This document shows, piece by piece, positions 46,255 through 58,223 of a stretch of 64,000 nucleotides of DNA (its first letter is position 1; each line of letters opens with the position of its first letter). The translations under genes and the position numbers were made by a program. The DNA comes from Lactiplantibacillus songbeiensis (GTDB lineage Bacteria > Bacillota > Bacilli > Lactobacillales > Lactobacillaceae), in NCBI RefSeq assembly GCF_005405125.1, contig NZ_BJDL01000012.1, forward strand, positions 59,333-123,332, written 5' to 3'. The notes under the pieces were generated by a model. It made no database searches and was not told the origin of the DNA. It saw only the letters and a list, made by a program, of their open reading frames with translations.

Positions 46255-47352
46255 TTAATGACTACTTTTAGACGTAAACCGTGCCACAGTTCGCTTGATC
46301 CAATTTAAAAGTGGTTGACGATGATCCCCAGCTAAGCCAATCGCTTCCACGAAAAGTTCCAAGCCAAACAACAGGCCAATCGTCAGTAAGATTGAGCCAC
46401 CGATTGAAGAAATGGGATATAGCAAAGAAATAAACGAGAATATCAACGCAATCCCATAGATCACCATGACCGTTTGACGATGGGTCAGTCCGAGTTGCAT
46501 CAACCGATGATGCAAGTGATGCTTATCGGCTTGCGAGATTGGCTTCTTATTCAAGATCCGCCGAATCATGGCATAAACCGTATCCGTAATTGGGACCCCT
46601 AAAATCATGACTGGAATCCCGACTGAGATCAAGGTGACATTTTTCAACCCGAATAACGAGAAGACCGCCGTCATGAATCCAATAAATAATGAACCGGTAT
46701 CTCCTAAATAAATTCGCGCTGGGAAAAAGTTATACGGCAAGAAGCCCAACATCGCGGCTACCAACGTAAAGATCATCAGTGAGACAAAGGTATTGGCATT
46801 TAAGAAAAACAGGCCAATCACCCCAGTCGTGCTCAACGCAATAATCGAAACCCCCGTTGCTAAGCCGTCCAACCCATCAATTAGATTAATCGCATTCGTG
46901 ATGGCTAAAATCCACAATAATGTAATCGGCAAGCTCAACCAGTGAAAATGGATCAATCCAACAAATGGGAAGGTAAAAGTCGTCATCCGAATGCCACCGA
47001 TAAAGTAAACCTCTAACGCTGCCAACGTAATTCCCAACATCTTCTGTCGGGGTTTTAATTCATAAATATCATCAATAATACCAGTCGCTAAAATAATCAG
47101 CTCGCCGCCTAATAAAGCAAAGAAAATCCGCGTTGGAAATTGATGCATCAGATAAAGCATCGTTGATCCCAACGTATACGCGATAAAGATCGCTAGTCCA
47201 CCCATTGTGGGCATCGGTACTTTATTAACACGACGTAAATTAGGTTTATCAACCGCCCCAATTTTAAACGCCAGCTTGCGCACAAACGGCGTTAAAATTG
47301 CAGAGAGCATCATTGTCGCCATTAGGCAGACTAAGATTTCAAATCTAATCAT
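46255..47352 (-). CDS. tagO: Undecaprenyl-phosphate GlcNAc-1-phosphate transferase (WecA/TagO family)
   Basis: 365 residues with about ten helices. The signature NLIDGLDGLATG (cytoplasmic Asp pair), LGDTGSLFIGF and the HHLHHRL histidine motif match WecA/TagO. It starts the lipid-linked chain for wall teichoic acid or other surface polymers. Monocistronic, next to the orphan pstS. Confidence 0.95.
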   Translation of the reverse strand: MIRFEILVCLMATMMLSAILTPFVRKLAFKIGAVDKPNLRRVNKVPMPTMGGLAIFIAYTLGSTMLYLMHQFPTRIFFALLGGELIILATGIIDDIYELKPRQKMLGITLAALEVYFIGGIRMTTFTFPFVGLIHFHWLSLPITLLWILAITNAINLIDGLDGLATGVSIIALSTTGVIGLFFLNANTFVSLMIFTLVAAMLGFLPYNFFPARIYLGDTGSLFIGFMTAVFSLFGLKNVTLISVGIPVMILGVPITDTVYAMIRRILNKKPISQADKHHLHHRLMQLGLTHRQTVMVIYGIALIFSFISLLYPISSIGGSILLTIGLLFGLELFVEAIGLAGDHRQPLLNWIKRTVARFTSKSSH

Positions 47353-47465
47353 TTGCGCGAGCCCCTCTTTCGTTAATTACTGATAATTATACAAATGTCC
47401 GGCAACCTTGACAACTCGATTCACTAAAACTTAGTAATTCTCCTAGTTTTTAGACCAGTTTAGTC

Positions 47466-47500
47466 AAAAAAAGAGTCTCAGAAATTCTGAGACTCTCTTT
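47466..47500 (-). terminator. Terminator of the kimA-like gene
   Basis: AGAGTCTCAGAA pairs with TTCTGAGACTCT around one base pair of loop sequence, with a T-run on the minus strand. Confidence 0.88.
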
Positions 47501-47515
47501 AGTATTAGCAATCAA

Positions 47516-49351
47516 CTACTCTTTAAGATGATAGTTGTAAGTTGATACAATAATATTTTCACGTGAATTTAACACGGCCCGTAACCGTAGACTCGTTTGG
47601 TTATGCAAAATATTTTGCCAAGGTTTCTTCGGCACAAATTGTGGCACCAAGACTGTCGTCGAGAAGTTGCGTTCAGCCGCACGTTTGGCAATCACATCAC
47701 AGAATCGTAAGGTTGGCGTTGCAATTGACCGATAAGATGAATGAATATCCACAAAGCGCACATCTGGGAACGTCGACTTGAATTCCGCCGCCGTCTTATG
47801 TTCTTTTTCAGGATTTTCATCAAACGACACATGCATGGCGATCACGTAGTCCCCGATTGACCGGGCGTAGTTAACCGCCGCAGTAGTGACACGAGTAACA
47901 TTTGAAACTAAAACAATCACTGTTGCTCCGTCATAATCATGCAGTTCGGCTTTTTCTTTGGCCACAACCCGTAACTGTGCAGCCACACGATTGTAGTGCA
48001 CGTGAACCCGATAAAACATGTACAGTAAGACTGGCATCACGATTAAGTAAGGCCAAACATTGCCGAAATGTAACATGAATAAAACGACAACTAAAAATAG
48101 TGAAATCAACGCGCCTAATAAGTTAACCGCAGCTTTCATCCACCACCAGCTGCCACGTTCTCGCAACCAATGCACGATCATCCCAGATTGCGATAACGTA
48201 AACGGCACAAAGACCCCAACAGCATATAATGGAATCAACAACGTCGTTTTACCATGGAAGATGATAATTAACGCAATTGCCCCCACGGCCAACGAAATAA
48301 TCCCGTTAGAATAACCTAAGCGGTCGCCACGATCCATATAAGCATGTGGCAAAAATTTATCTTTAGCCAAGTTATAAGCCAAGATTGGAAACGCTGAAAA
48401 TCCAGTGTTGGCTGCTACAGCCAAAATTAACGCCGTCGATAATTGTAAGAGATAGTAGAATAAGCCATGCCCGAAAACGGCCGATGCGATTTGTGACAAG
48501 ACCGTATTATCCGCTTGTGGTCGAATCCCTAAATAGTAACTCAAGTAAGTAATACCGCCGAAAAAGGCTGCTAAGACCAGTGACATCAATGCTAAGGTAT
48601 TGGCCGCATTCTTACGCTTAGGCCGCTTAAAGTTTGGTACTGCATTACTAATGGCTTCGACCCCGGTCAGTGAAGATGACCCAGACGAGAACGCCCGGAA
48701 GAAGAGTAACAAGGTCATCCCTTTAACCGGTGCGCCAATAGCTGCCGAGGCATGGTAAGTTAAGTTACCACTCGCAATGTTCACAACGCCCCATAAAACC
48801 ATTCCAATAATCATGACAATAAAGAAATAGACTGGTAGCGTTAAGAAGGACGCTGATTCACGCATTCCCCGTAAATTAAGCGCCATCACCGCAATAACAA
48901 TTAGAATGGCAATTAAAACTTGATAATTAACTAACGCCGGAATAGCTGACGTAATCGCTTCAGTCCCAGAAGTGACTGAAACGGCGACCGTCAACATATA
49001 ATCAACTAGTAGAGACCCCCCGGCCACTAATCCAGCCGGCCGCCCCCAATTGGTGCTGGCAACCACATAAGCCCCACCACCAGATGGATACGCGCGAATA
49101 ATTTGTCGATAAGACATCGTAATCGCGAATAACAAGACCAAAACGAACGCAGCCACGTATAATTGATACATCAAGGCTGCAGCTGAAAGGGTGATCAACA
49201 CCGTTGTAATCTGTTCAGTCCCATAAGCCACTGACGACAGCGCATCTGAAGAGAGTAGCGCCAGTGCCTTGAACTTGGTCAGTGCTTGGCCACCCTCATC
49301 CATGGTTTTTAACGGTTTCCCGATCAGCAACCGTTTTAAATAACGCCACAT
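47516..49351 (-). CDS. kimA: KimA-type potassium importer (APC superfamily)
   Basis: 611 residues: about 12 helices (to residue ~450) and a cytoplasmic C-terminal USP-like domain of 150 residues. Length, LLSSDALSSVAYGTEQ near residue 33-48 and the SSLTGVEAISNAVP segment match B. subtilis KimA (YdaO), a high-affinity K+ importer inhibited by c-di-AMP. I start at ATG 49349-49351 with AAGGAG upstream. No ydaO-type c-di-AMP riboswitch was recognised in the leader, and a promoter sits close to the start. Confidence 0.85.
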   Translation of the reverse strand: MWRYLKRLLIGKPLKTMDEGGQALTKFKALALLSSDALSSVAYGTEQITTVLITLSAAALMYQLYVAAFVLVLLFAITMSYRQIIRAYPSGGGAYVVASTNWGRPAGLVAGGSLLVDYMLTVAVSVTSGTEAITSAIPALVNYQVLIAILIVIAVMALNLRGMRESASFLTLPVYFFIVMIIGMVLWGVVNIASGNLTYHASAAIGAPVKGMTLLLFFRAFSSGSSSLTGVEAISNAVPNFKRPKRKNAANTLALMSLVLAAFFGGITYLSYYLGIRPQADNTVLSQIASAVFGHGLFYYLLQLSTALILAVAANTGFSAFPILAYNLAKDKFLPHAYMDRGDRLGYSNGIISLAVGAIALIIIFHGKTTLLIPLYAVGVFVPFTLSQSGMIVHWLRERGSWWWMKAAVNLLGALISLFLVVVLFMLHFGNVWPYLIVMPVLLYMFYRVHVHYNRVAAQLRVVAKEKAELHDYDGATVIVLVSNVTRVTTAAVNYARSIGDYVIAMHVSFDENPEKEHKTAAEFKSTFPDVRFVDIHSSYRSIATPTLRFCDVIAKRAAERNFSTTVLVPQFVPKKPWQNILHNQTSLRLRAVLNSRENIIVSTYNYHLKE

Positions 49352-49376
49352 GCTAATAACTCCTTTATTCACAAAA

Positions 49377-49405
49377 TAATTATTCCCAAGTAAGTGCTAA
49401 GTCAA
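49377..49405 (-). promoter_or_regulatory. kimA promoter
   Basis: Minus strand -35 TTGACT (49400-49405), 17-bp spacer, -10 TAATTA (49377-49382), about 25 bp upstream of the ATG. Confidence 0.6.
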
Positions 49406-49556
49406 AGTTGATTTTACTACTTTAAATTCGTAAATACTACACGTTTGACCGGAACTCACTAATTTTTTAAATCTTCATATTGCTTTAACTTAACGATAGT
49501 CCCAATACTTGAGTCTAACATTCCGGTACATCCAACTGATACAAACGCATTTAAGA

Positions 49557-49592
49557 CCAAAAAAAACACCCACTCAACTTGAGCAGGTGTTT
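49557..49592 (-). terminator. Terminator of groEL
   Basis: AAACACC..CTCAA/TTGAG..GGTGTTT stem followed by an eight-base T-run on the minus strand. Confidence 0.88.
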
Positions 49593-49609
49593 ATTAGCTT
49601 AATTTAAGC

Positions 49610-51244
<1,635 letters not shown>

Positions 51245-51293
51245 TCACCTCATAAATAGATTTTTTTGTTTAGTTATAAATTTTTAAATGGAA

Positions 51294-51578
51294 TTAGGCT
51301 TCGACAGCCACAATGTCTTTTTCATGTAAGACTAAATAAGTGGTGCCTTCGTACTTAACTTCAGTACCGGCGTACTTGTCGAACAATACTTGATCGCCGA
51401 CTTTCACGCTTGGGGCAACCTTCGTCCCGTTATCTAAAATCCGGCCATCGGCTACAGCAACAACTTTGCCGCTTTGTGGCTTTTCCTTAGCGTTGTTGGC
51501 GATAACAATCCCGCCAACCGTTTGTTCTTCTTCTGCTTGTTGTTGCAAGATGACGCGATCTCCTAATGGTTTTAACAC
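51294..51578 (-). CDS. groES: Co-chaperonin GroES
   Basis: 94 residues: [12 protein letters not shown] start, the flexible mobile loop ([13 protein letters not shown]) and the C-terminal DIVAVEA. I start at GTG 51576-51578 with GGAGGG 6 bases upstream; a longer in-frame ORF would run into the CIRCE element. Caps GroEL. Confidence 0.98.
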   Translation of the reverse strand: MLKPLGDRVILQQQAEEEQTVGGIVIANNAKEKPQSGKVVAVADGRILDNGTKVAPSVKVGDQVLFDKYAGTEVKYEGTTYLVLHEKDIVAVEA

Positions 51579-51603
51579 GTGAATCCCTCCATTTATTTCT
51601 TTT

Positions 51604-51630
51604 TTAGCACTCTTAAAGCTCAAGTGCTAA
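51604..51630 (-). promoter_or_regulatory. CIRCE operator of groESL
   Basis: TTAGCACTC, 9 bases, AAGTGCTAA: a match to the HrcA operator (TTAGCACTC-N9-GAGTGCTAA) with one mismatch, between the promoter and GroES start. Confidence 0.96.
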
Positions 51631-51641
51631 TCACAAAATCA

Positions 51642-51669
51642 ACTATAACATTTTAATTTTAGAATGCAA
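51642..51669 (-). promoter_or_regulatory. groESL promoter
   Basis: -35 TTGCAT (51664-51669), 16-bp spacer, -10 TATAGT (51642-51647), immediately upstream of CIRCE. Confidence 0.8.
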
Positions 51670-51824
51670 GTTATTTGTCAAAATTAGTCAAAGAAAGTCA
51701 AATCGATTATAATGGATTTATTTACTGCCCGTTGCTGGTCATTTTTAACAATCATTGTGCCCTCTAAATTGGGGTTGAGGTCAGCGCGGCAACTTGCTTG
51801 ATCACTAACAAAGGATGTGAGTTC

Positions 51825-52463
51825 ATGGCCAATCGCCGACAATCACTAACTATTTTAATCGTTTACTTTATCATCTATGCGCTACCCAGTTTACTAGTAG
51901 CCATCTTTAAGCATCTCGGCAGCCAGGTCTTTTTAATCCAAACCTTGGATTATCTTATTGGCGCAGTCCTATTAGCTTGGCTAGCCACACGCCCGTCAAC
52001 GCCTAATCCAATCGAGCGTCATCAACAAAACTGGCTAATAACGCTGCTTTGGGGACTGGCTGGTTTCGTCATTGTGGTTATTGTTCAGGCCATCGTCCTG
52101 CAACTTGATCAATGGCTCGGCCATTCCGTCGCTTCAACCAATACGTCAACATTGTTAACTGTTGGCCATCAATACCCCTTTTTCTTCCTGGCCATCTTCG
52201 TCGGCGCACCAATTATGGAAGAAATCGTCTTTCGAAAAGTTATCTTTGGCAATCTAAGTTCATTGATTGGTCCGATTGGCGCTGCCTTAATTTCTAGTCT
52301 ATTTTTTAGCTTTGCGCATGCAGATGGTCATTTAATTCTATATGCTCTGATTGGCTTGTGTTTCTGTTGGCTATATCGACAAACTGGTCGTATTCAGACA
52401 TCGATGTTAGCGCATATTTTGATGAATGCCCTGGCCATTATGAGTGCCATTTATCATTTTTAG
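51825..52463 (+). CDS. CPBP/CAAX-type intramembrane protease
   Basis: About 212 residues and six or so helices. The three CPBP motifs are visible: EEIVFR (EExxxR), FSFAHADGH (FxxxH) and HILMNA (HxxxN). Family members are membrane metalloproteases; lactobacilli use some in bacteriocin immunity, but no bacteriocin gene is near. ATG 51825 has AAGGATG upstream. Confidence 0.88.
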   Translation: MANRRQSLTILIVYFIIYALPSLLVAIFKHLGSQVFLIQTLDYLIGAVLLAWLATRPSTPNPIERHQQNWLITLLWGLAGFVIVVIVQAIVLQLDQWLGHSVASTNTSTLLTVGHQYPFFFLAIFVGAPIMEEIVFRKVIFGNLSSLIGPIGAALISSLFFSFAHADGHLILYALIGLCFCWLYRQTGRIQTSMLAHILMNALAIMSAIYHF

Positions 52464-52468
52464 TAAAC

Positions 52469-52500
52469 CAAAAGGCGTTCCCAATGTGGGAGCGCCTTTT
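52469..52500. terminator. Bidirectional terminator between CPBP gene and rex
   Basis: AAAAGGCG..CCCA/TGGG..CGCCTTTT hairpin with T-runs on both strands, between converging genes. Confidence 0.88.
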
Positions 52501-52508
52501 AAATAAGC

Positions 52509-53177
52509 CTAATCCGCTGACGAATCAGTTTTTTTATCACCTAATTGTTCACCATAATGTTCAATGAAATAAATTAACGTTTGCAATTCGTTGGTTAAAT
52601 CGACGTTTTGTACCCGCACGGTTTCAGGAACTGAAATGCGTAATGGCGTGAAGTTCATGATGCCCTTCACATTTGCGTCCACCAAGGCATCGGTAATATC
52701 TTGCACAACAGTGGTTGGTACCGTTAAAATGGCAATCTCGATTTGTTGCTCGATCAATTGCTTTTTCAACTCAGTCATGGGATAGACGGGCACCCCGCTT
52801 TGGACGGTGTTCGCGATTGCTTCGTTCACATCGAAAGCAGCGGAAATACGAACATTACTATTCTTGTGAAAATTAAAATTAAGTAACGCGTGTCCAAGGT
52901 TCCCGACCCCAATCAAAGCAACATTGGTCAAGGTATCCTGATTTAAAATCTTCTTGAAAAATGCCAAGAGCTTTTCAACATCATAGCCATAACCACGCTT
53001 ACCTAAAGCCCCAAAATATGAGAAATCACGCCGAATCGTAGCGGAATCAACTTTAACCGCCTCTGAAAGTTCGGTCGATGAAACCCGTTTTTTGTCGGCA
53101 TCCAACAGAATGTTTAAGTACCGATAGTAGATTGGTAACCGTTTAGCTGTTGCTCGTGGAATTTTTGTCTCTGCCAT
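52509..53177 (-). CDS. rex: Redox-sensing transcriptional repressor Rex
   Basis: 222 residues: N-terminal winged helix (about 10-75) and a Rossmann domain with GVGNLGHAL and the C-terminal domain-swapped helix. Binds DNA when NAD+ is high and releases it with NADH. It could regulate nox at 21.6-23.1 kb, but I found no clear Rex operator there. RBS AGGAGG/AAGGAGGG before the ATG. Confidence 0.97.
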   Translation of the reverse strand: MAETKIPRATAKRLPIYYRYLNILLDADKKRVSSTELSEAVKVDSATIRRDFSYFGALGKRGYGYDVEKLLAFFKKILNQDTLTNVALIGVGNLGHALLNFNFHKNSNVRISAAFDVNEAIANTVQSGVPVYPMTELKKQLIEQQIEIAILTVPTTVVQDITDALVDANVKGIMNFTPLRISVPETVRVQNVDLTNELQTLIYFIEHYGEQLGDKKTDSSAD

Positions 53178-53343
53178 TTGACGACCCTCCTTATTAAAAA
53201 GTTTGTGAATTTGCTGACACTATTCTAGCATAACCCGTCACTTTGTGAAATAATAATCCCTCATTATTCCATTTTGTTAGGGCAAAACGCGACAATATGC
53301 TACAATTATTTGACGAATCAAGTGTGAAAGGAGCTTAAAAAAC

Positions 53344-55323
53344 GTGATTTTACTACAAGTACAGCAAGTCATGCGGCGTTTTGGCGCCGATGTCTTGTTC
53401 GATAACGTACAAATGGACATCCAAGATCATGCCCGAGTCGCACTCGTTGGCCGCAACGGAGCCGGCAAGTCGACGCTTTTAAAGATGATTGCCGGTGAAA
53501 CCGTCCCAGATGAGGGCCAAATTTCAATGCGCAAAGGGTTAACAATCGGTTATTTAGCCCAAGACCAAGGACTGGATAGTCACAACACAATTTGGGAAGA
53601 AATGAGCAGCGTCTTTGCCGGACTACATAAATTAGAGGCGCAAATGCACCGATTAGAAGCGCGCTTGAGTGATCCCGCTGTCATTGCCGATGAGACCGAC
53701 TATCAACAGACCTTAAAAACTTACGATCAGGTTCAGACTGAATTTCAACAAAAGAATGGCTATGGTTATCAAGCGGAAATTCGGGGGGTCCTCCATGGGT
53801 TTCAATTTGAAGCCGATGTTTACGACAAGTCAGTTACCGAATTATCAGGGGGTCAAAAGACCCAGTTGGCGCTTGCTAAGTTACTGTTAGAAAAACGTGA
53901 CTTACTCATCTTGGATGAACCGACCAACCATTTGGACGTCGAAACCTTGACCTGGTTGGAAGGTTATTTGCAATCCTATACTGGTGCCTTATTAATTGTC
54001 AGCCATGACCGCTATTTCTTAGACCGCGTGGTTAGCGAAGTTTATGATCTGTCCCATCACGAAATGGTCCATTATACTGGAAATTATGACCAATTCGTGC
54101 AAAAAAAAGCGGCACGAATTCAAGCTGAGTGGAAACACTATGAGAAGCAACAAGCCGAAATCAGTAAATTAGAAGATTTCGTTAATCGCAACATTGTCCG
54201 GGCTTCGACCACCAAGCGGGCCCAATCCCGGCGCAAGCAATTGGCCAAGATGGATCGTTTGGAACGACCAGATAGCGATGATAAGACCGCCCACTTTGGG
54301 TTTCACGCGGCTAAGCAAAGTGGCAACATTGTGTTGACCGTTAAAGATGCCGCTGTCGGTTATGCCGGTCAGATTTTATCTGAACCCGATAACCTCAATG
54401 TCAAAAAACATGAAGCCGTTGCGATTGTTGGTCCGAACGGGATTGGTAAATCCACCCTCTTAAAGAGTATTCTTGGTCAGATTCCATTCATTAAAGGCCA
54501 AGCCACCTTTGGCACCAACGTTGTCACTGGTTACTACGACCAGGAACAAAAGAATTTGCATGATAAAAAGACCGTCTTGAGCGAATTATGGGATGAACAC
54601 CCCACGACACCTGAAAAGGACATTCGAACAATCTTAGGGAGTTTCCTCTTTACCGGTGAAGATGTTGATAAACCCATCAACGCCCTATCTGGTGGTGAGC
54701 GTGCCCGGTTACTATTAACGAAATTAGCGATGCAAAACGACAATTTCTTAATCTTAGACGAACCAACCAACCATTTGGACATTGACAGTCGGGAAGTCTT
54801 GGAAGTCGCTTTAAATGATTTCGATGGCACCTTACTATTCGTTTCACATGACCGTTACTTCATCAATCAGGTTGCCACTAGTGTTGTTGAGGTATCCCCG
54901 AGCGGCACTGAATTATTCCTGGGTGACTATGATTACTATATAGATAAGAAACAAGAACAAGCTGAGATTGCTGCCGCAGCTGAAAGTGAAGCTGCCGCTA
55001 GTACCGCCGCGGCCAATCCGGCAACCAGCGAAGCAACCGCTCCTGATAACCGCTCTAAAGGACAACAAAGTTATCAAGCCAGCAAACAGCAACAACGTGA
55101 CAAGCGTAAGCTAGAACGATCTGTTGCTAATTTGGAAACCAAAATGACGGCTTTAGAAACCCAAGCGGCCGCTATTCAAGAACAAATGGCGCAACCGGAA
55201 ATCTTTGCCGATTCTGCTAAACTACAGGATTTACAACAACAATTAGAAGCTGTTAATGCTGAACAAGAACAAGCTGAAAATGACTGGACCGAACAAGCTG
55301 AAGCATTAGAAGCTTTTGATTAA
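53344..55323 (+). CDS. ABC-F family ATPase (YdiF-like)
   Basis: 659 residues with two ABC domains and no membrane helices: Walker A GRNGAGKST and GPNGIGKST, signatures LSGGQ and LSGGERAR, Walker B LILDEPTNHLD twice. An interdomain linker of about 80 basic residues and a C-terminal coiled coil of about 90 residues follow. ABC-F proteins act on stalled ribosomes. Start GTG 53344 with AAGGAG upstream. Not an antibiotic-resistance type by any feature I can see. Confidence 0.94.
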   Translation: MILLQVQQVMRRFGADVLFDNVQMDIQDHARVALVGRNGAGKSTLLKMIAGETVPDEGQISMRKGLTIGYLAQDQGLDSHNTIWEEMSSVFAGLHKLEAQMHRLEARLSDPAVIADETDYQQTLKTYDQVQTEFQQKNGYGYQAEIRGVLHGFQFEADVYDKSVTELSGGQKTQLALAKLLLEKRDLLILDEPTNHLDVETLTWLEGYLQSYTGALLIVSHDRYFLDRVVSEVYDLSHHEMVHYTGNYDQFVQKKAARIQAEWKHYEKQQAEISKLEDFVNRNIVRASTTKRAQSRRKQLAKMDRLERPDSDDKTAHFGFHAAKQSGNIVLTVKDAAVGYAGQILSEPDNLNVKKHEAVAIVGPNGIGKSTLLKSILGQIPFIKGQATFGTNVVTGYYDQEQKNLHDKKTVLSELWDEHPTTPEKDIRTILGSFLFTGEDVDKPINALSGGERARLLLTKLAMQNDNFLILDEPTNHLDIDSREVLEVALNDFDGTLLFVSHDRYFINQVATSVVEVSPSGTELFLGDYDYYIDKKQEQAEIAAAAESEAAASTAAANPATSEATAPDNRSKGQQSYQASKQQQRDKRKLERSVANLETKMTALETQAAAIQEQMAQPEIFADSAKLQDLQQQLEAVNAEQEQAENDWTEQAEALEAFD

Positions 55324-55325
55324 AA

Positions 55326-55371
55326 AAATAACGTTCCCTTTTCGTTTAACGAAAAAGGAGCGTTATTTTTT
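55326..55371. terminator. Bidirectional terminator between ABC-F gene and tsaD
   Basis: AATAACG..CCTTTTTCG/CGAAAAAGG..CGTTATT hairpin with T7, lying in the converging gap and reaching the tsaD stop. Confidence 0.9.
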
Positions 55372-56408
55372 TAATGAACCATATTAGGCATCCAATCGAA
55401 TTCAAGACTTGGATCTGCATTCAGACTCGCATCACCAAACTTTTGCTGTTGATATTGAATATATCCGGCAGCCCCAATCATGGCCCCGTTATCACCACAA
55501 AGTTTTAGTGGGGCTAAGATGAGTTCCGTATTTGGAAATTTTACTGGTAGTTCAGCCTGCAACCGTTCCCGCAGACCATGATTAGCAGCAACCCCACCAG
55601 CTAAGACCAACTGCTTAACCGGATATTGTTCCAAGACACGCATCGTCTTAGCCGTTAAAACATCGACTACACTAGCCTGAAAACTAGCCGCTAAATCATT
55701 TTTATCCAAGGTTTCGCCAATCTGATCTGCATGATGCACAGTATTGATGAATGCACTCTTCAACCCACTGAAACTAAAATCAAAGTTGTCTTCATCCATC
55801 ATGGCACGCGGAAACTTAAACGTATCCTGACCTTGATGGGCCATCTCGTCAATAACCTTACCAGCTGGATAAGGCACGCCTAAGACCCGGCCAATTTTAT
55901 CATAGGCTTCACCGGCCGCATCATCCCGGGTTTCACCGATAATTTCGAATTGACCATCGGCTTGCATATAGACCAATTCCGTATGACCGCCAGAAACCAA
56001 TAAAGCCATCAACGGAAATTCAAACGGCTTCACAAAACGAGCCGCATAAATATGGCCAGCCATATGATTAACTGGAATCAAGGGCAAATGATGGGCATAA
56101 GCCACGGTTTTAGCAGCACTAACGCCTACCAATAAAGCGCCAACCAGGCCGGGACCATATGTGACCGCTACCGCATCCAAATCATCATAACCGACATGTG
56201 CTTCTGCCAACGCATCAGCAATACAGATTGTGATCTGTTCAATATGATGCCGACTGGCGACTTCAGGGACCACCCCGCCAAACCGCTTATGACTATTAAT
56301 TTGCGTCGCAATCACATTGGATAGGATTTTGTGCCCATCTGCAACTACGGCCACACTAGTTTCGTCACAACTAGATTCAAACGCTAAAATTAAATTTTGC
56401 TTCTCCAC
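55371..56408 (-). CDS. tsaD: tRNA threonylcarbamoyladenosine transferase TsaD
   Basis: 345 residues, Gcp/Kae1 fold. HMAGH gives the iron-binding His pair, SGGHTELV and [12 protein letters not shown] are nucleotide loops. With TsaB and TsaE it makes t6A37 on ANN-reading tRNAs. Last gene of the tsaB-rimI-rimI-tsaD cluster. Confidence 0.98.
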   Translation of the reverse strand: MEKQNLILAFESSCDETSVAVVADGHKILSNVIATQINSHKRFGGVVPEVASRHHIEQITICIADALAEAHVGYDDLDAVAVTYGPGLVGALLVGVSAAKTVAYAHHLPLIPVNHMAGHIYAARFVKPFEFPLMALLVSGGHTELVYMQADGQFEIIGETRDDAAGEAYDKIGRVLGVPYPAGKVIDEMAHQGQDTFKFPRAMMDEDNFDFSFSGLKSAFINTVHHADQIGETLDKNDLAASFQASVVDVLTAKTMRVLEQYPVKQLVLAGGVAANHGLRERLQAELPVKFPNTELILAPLKLCGDNGAMIGAAGYIQYQQQKFGDASLNADPSLEFDWMPNMVH

Positions 56409-56421
56409 GAGTTACCATCCT

Positions 56422-56880
56422 TCAATTCATAATCTTTCGCATAATTAAGGCATCTTCAGTTGGATCATGATAATAAGCCCGGCGCACGCTAAGGGGTTCA
56501 AAGCCGCAGCAATCATATAATCGTCGGGCAGCCTGATTACTTTGACGTACTTCTAAAAAGACCTTTCCAGGGCGATCAAGTCGATCCAAGACCGTGGTCA
56601 GTAACCATCGGGCCTGACCTTGATGCCGAAAAGCCGGCAAAATGGCAATATTAGTGATCTCGGTCTCATCTAAAACCGTGGTCATACTCATAAAACCAAT
56701 CGGACGCTGATCCACACTCAAAACGTTATAAGCGGCTTGCGGGGTTGCAATATCAGCGGCAAAAGTCACCTGCTGCCACGGTGCCCCTTGCGGATACGCC
56801 TGATCTGCCAACTGATAACACAACTTTGCCAGATCAGCCGATAAATAGGTTGACCCACTCACCAACTGTCGCTCAGTCAT
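56422..56880 (-). CDS. rimI: RimI-type N-acetyltransferase (second)
   Basis: 152-residue GNAT domain. FRHQGQARWLL is the acetyl-CoA pyrophosphate loop and RLYDCCGFE the C-terminal motif of RimI-like enzymes, which acetylate ribosomal protein S18 or other N termini. It overlaps the previous gene by 8 bp and lies 13 bp before tsaD. Confidence 0.92.
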   Translation of the reverse strand: MTERQLVSGSTYLSADLAKLCYQLADQAYPQGAPWQQVTFAADIATPQAAYNVLSVDQRPIGFMSMTTVLDETEITNIAILPAFRHQGQARWLLTTVLDRLDRPGKVFLEVRQSNQAARRLYDCCGFEPLSVRRAYYHDPTEDALIMRKIMN

Positions 56881-57454
56881 CGGTCGTTGCCACCGGTAAA
56901 TGGTACGTCATGTCAATCGCATCTTCATGATCACCAAAGTAGTACCGCTTTTTGATACCGGCCTTTTCAAAGCCAATCCCGGTATACAATCGTTGCGCTG
57001 CGACATTGCTATAGCGAACCTCTAACGTGACCGTCCGATAGTTCAAGTAAGTCGCCCGTTTGATCATCGCTTGCATCATAAAGCGCCCCAACCCTTGATT
57101 TTGAAAATCTGGATGAACCGCGATATTGGTGATGTGTGCATCTTGACGCCGATCATCAAAAGCACAGCCACAAAACGCACATAACCGATCATTATGCCGC
57201 ATCACAATATAGAAGCGCCCACTTTGCCGACGTAATTCCGTCTTAAACGCATTTTCATCCCACGGTGTTTTGCCAGCATAAACGGCTTTTTCAATCGCCA
57301 ACATCTCGGGTACGTCGGTAATCAATGCACGGGAGACATAATAATTAGTTGGCCCCACCGTCACAATATGCTGGTCAATCGTCATGATTTTTTGTCGACG
57401 CTGACTGTGAGCTTTAGTTATTTTTTGAAAGTACTGCTTAAATCTTCTCAACAT
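56873..57454 (-). CDS. rimI: RimI-type N-acetyltransferase (first, with basic N-terminus)
   Basis: About 193 residues: a basic N-terminal extension of some 25 residues and a GNAT domain with FQNQGLGRFMM and RLYTGIGFEKAGIKKRYY. Start is uncertain: ATG 57454 or ATG 57463, both inside the end of tsaB; an AGAGG lies just upstream. It overlaps both neighbours, so translation is coupled. Two tandem rimI genes between tsaB and tsaD are a known lactobacillar arrangement. Confidence 0.9.
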   Translation of the reverse strand: MLRRFKQYFQKITKAHSQRRQKIMTIDQHIVTVGPTNYYVSRALITDVPEMLAIEKAVYAGKTPWDENAFKTELRRQSGRFYIVMRHNDRLCAFCGCAFDDRRQDAHITNIAVHPDFQNQGLGRFMMQAMIKRATYLNYRTVTLEVRYSNVAAQRLYTGIGFEKAGIKKRYYFGDHEDAIDMTYHLPVATTDD

Positions 57455-58163
57455 ATGGCGCATGGTCCTCTTTCGGATGCTTAGCGAGCCATTCACTTTC
57501 AGCTTGCGTCAATCGCAAATAGTGAGGCACAAAAGCATGTAATTGTTTAACTGGGGTCATGGTTCGGCCTAGTAAGCCTAGCACGGCCGCTTGTGGTAAA
57601 TCTTGTTGCGGTAACGCCCGCACAAAGTTCGCTTGCAAAGTTGCTTGCAACCCTGCTTGATATTGATCGACGGCCGTACCAACAAACACGATTGGCGCTT
57701 GATAAGCCTTTAACTGCTGAGCCCATTCGGCCGCACCAATATGCTGATCGGCAATGACTGGCACTGGCCGACCAGCATGCATGCGATACAGTCCGGTAAA
57801 TAAATTATCACGACGGGCATCAAATAATGGGGCGACTAATTGGTCTTCAATCGTCACATTAGCTGCTAACACGGCTAAGCTGGAAACACCAACTAGTTCC
57901 TTATTCAACGTATACGCAAAAGTTTTCGCAGTCGTCACGCCGATCCGTAACCCCGTGTATGACCCTGGACCATCGGCGACCACGACTCGATCAATGTCGT
58001 CCGCTGTTAACCCCGCTTGAGCAATCGCTTGTTCAATCAACGGCAGTAACGTCACACTAGAATTACGGCCGACCGTCGTTGTCGCCGTGGCGAGAATTTT
58101 TGTATCAGCTAGCACGGCAACACTGACTGGCCGATTAGATGTATCAATTGCCAACAACTTCAT
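57438..58163 (-). CDS. tsaB: tRNA threonylcarbamoyladenosine biosynthesis protein TsaB
   Basis: 241 residues, TsaB/YeaZ fold: LAIDTSN at the N terminus, VADGPGSYTGLRIGVT. Scaffold partner of TsaD. First gene of the cluster; RBS TGAGGAG upstream. Confidence 0.97.
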   Translation of the reverse strand: MKLLAIDTSNRPVSVAVLADTKILATATTTVGRNSSVTLLPLIEQAIAQAGLTADDIDRVVVADGPGSYTGLRIGVTTAKTFAYTLNKELVGVSSLAVLAANVTIEDQLVAPLFDARRDNLFTGLYRMHAGRPVPVIADQHIGAAEWAQQLKAYQAPIVFVGTAVDQYQAGLQATLQANFVRALPQQDLPQAAVLGLLGRTMTPVKQLHAFVPHYLRLTQAESEWLAKHPKEDHAPYVEKI

Positions 58164-58223
58164 AATTTTAAAAAACTCCTCATTTTGAATTACTCAACAT
58201 ATCTTATCATAATTTAGCGGCTT

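Noticed and set aside
49373..49609. Possible c-di-AMP (ydaO) riboswitch before the kimA-like gene
   Set aside because: The leader from the visible promoter to the ATG is only about 25 bases and no riboswitch core motifs were seen.
53344..55323. Antibiotic-resistance ABC-F (Vga/Msr type)
   Set aside because: Length, linker and C-terminal coiled coil fit the housekeeping YdiF type; nothing indicates a resistance cassette.
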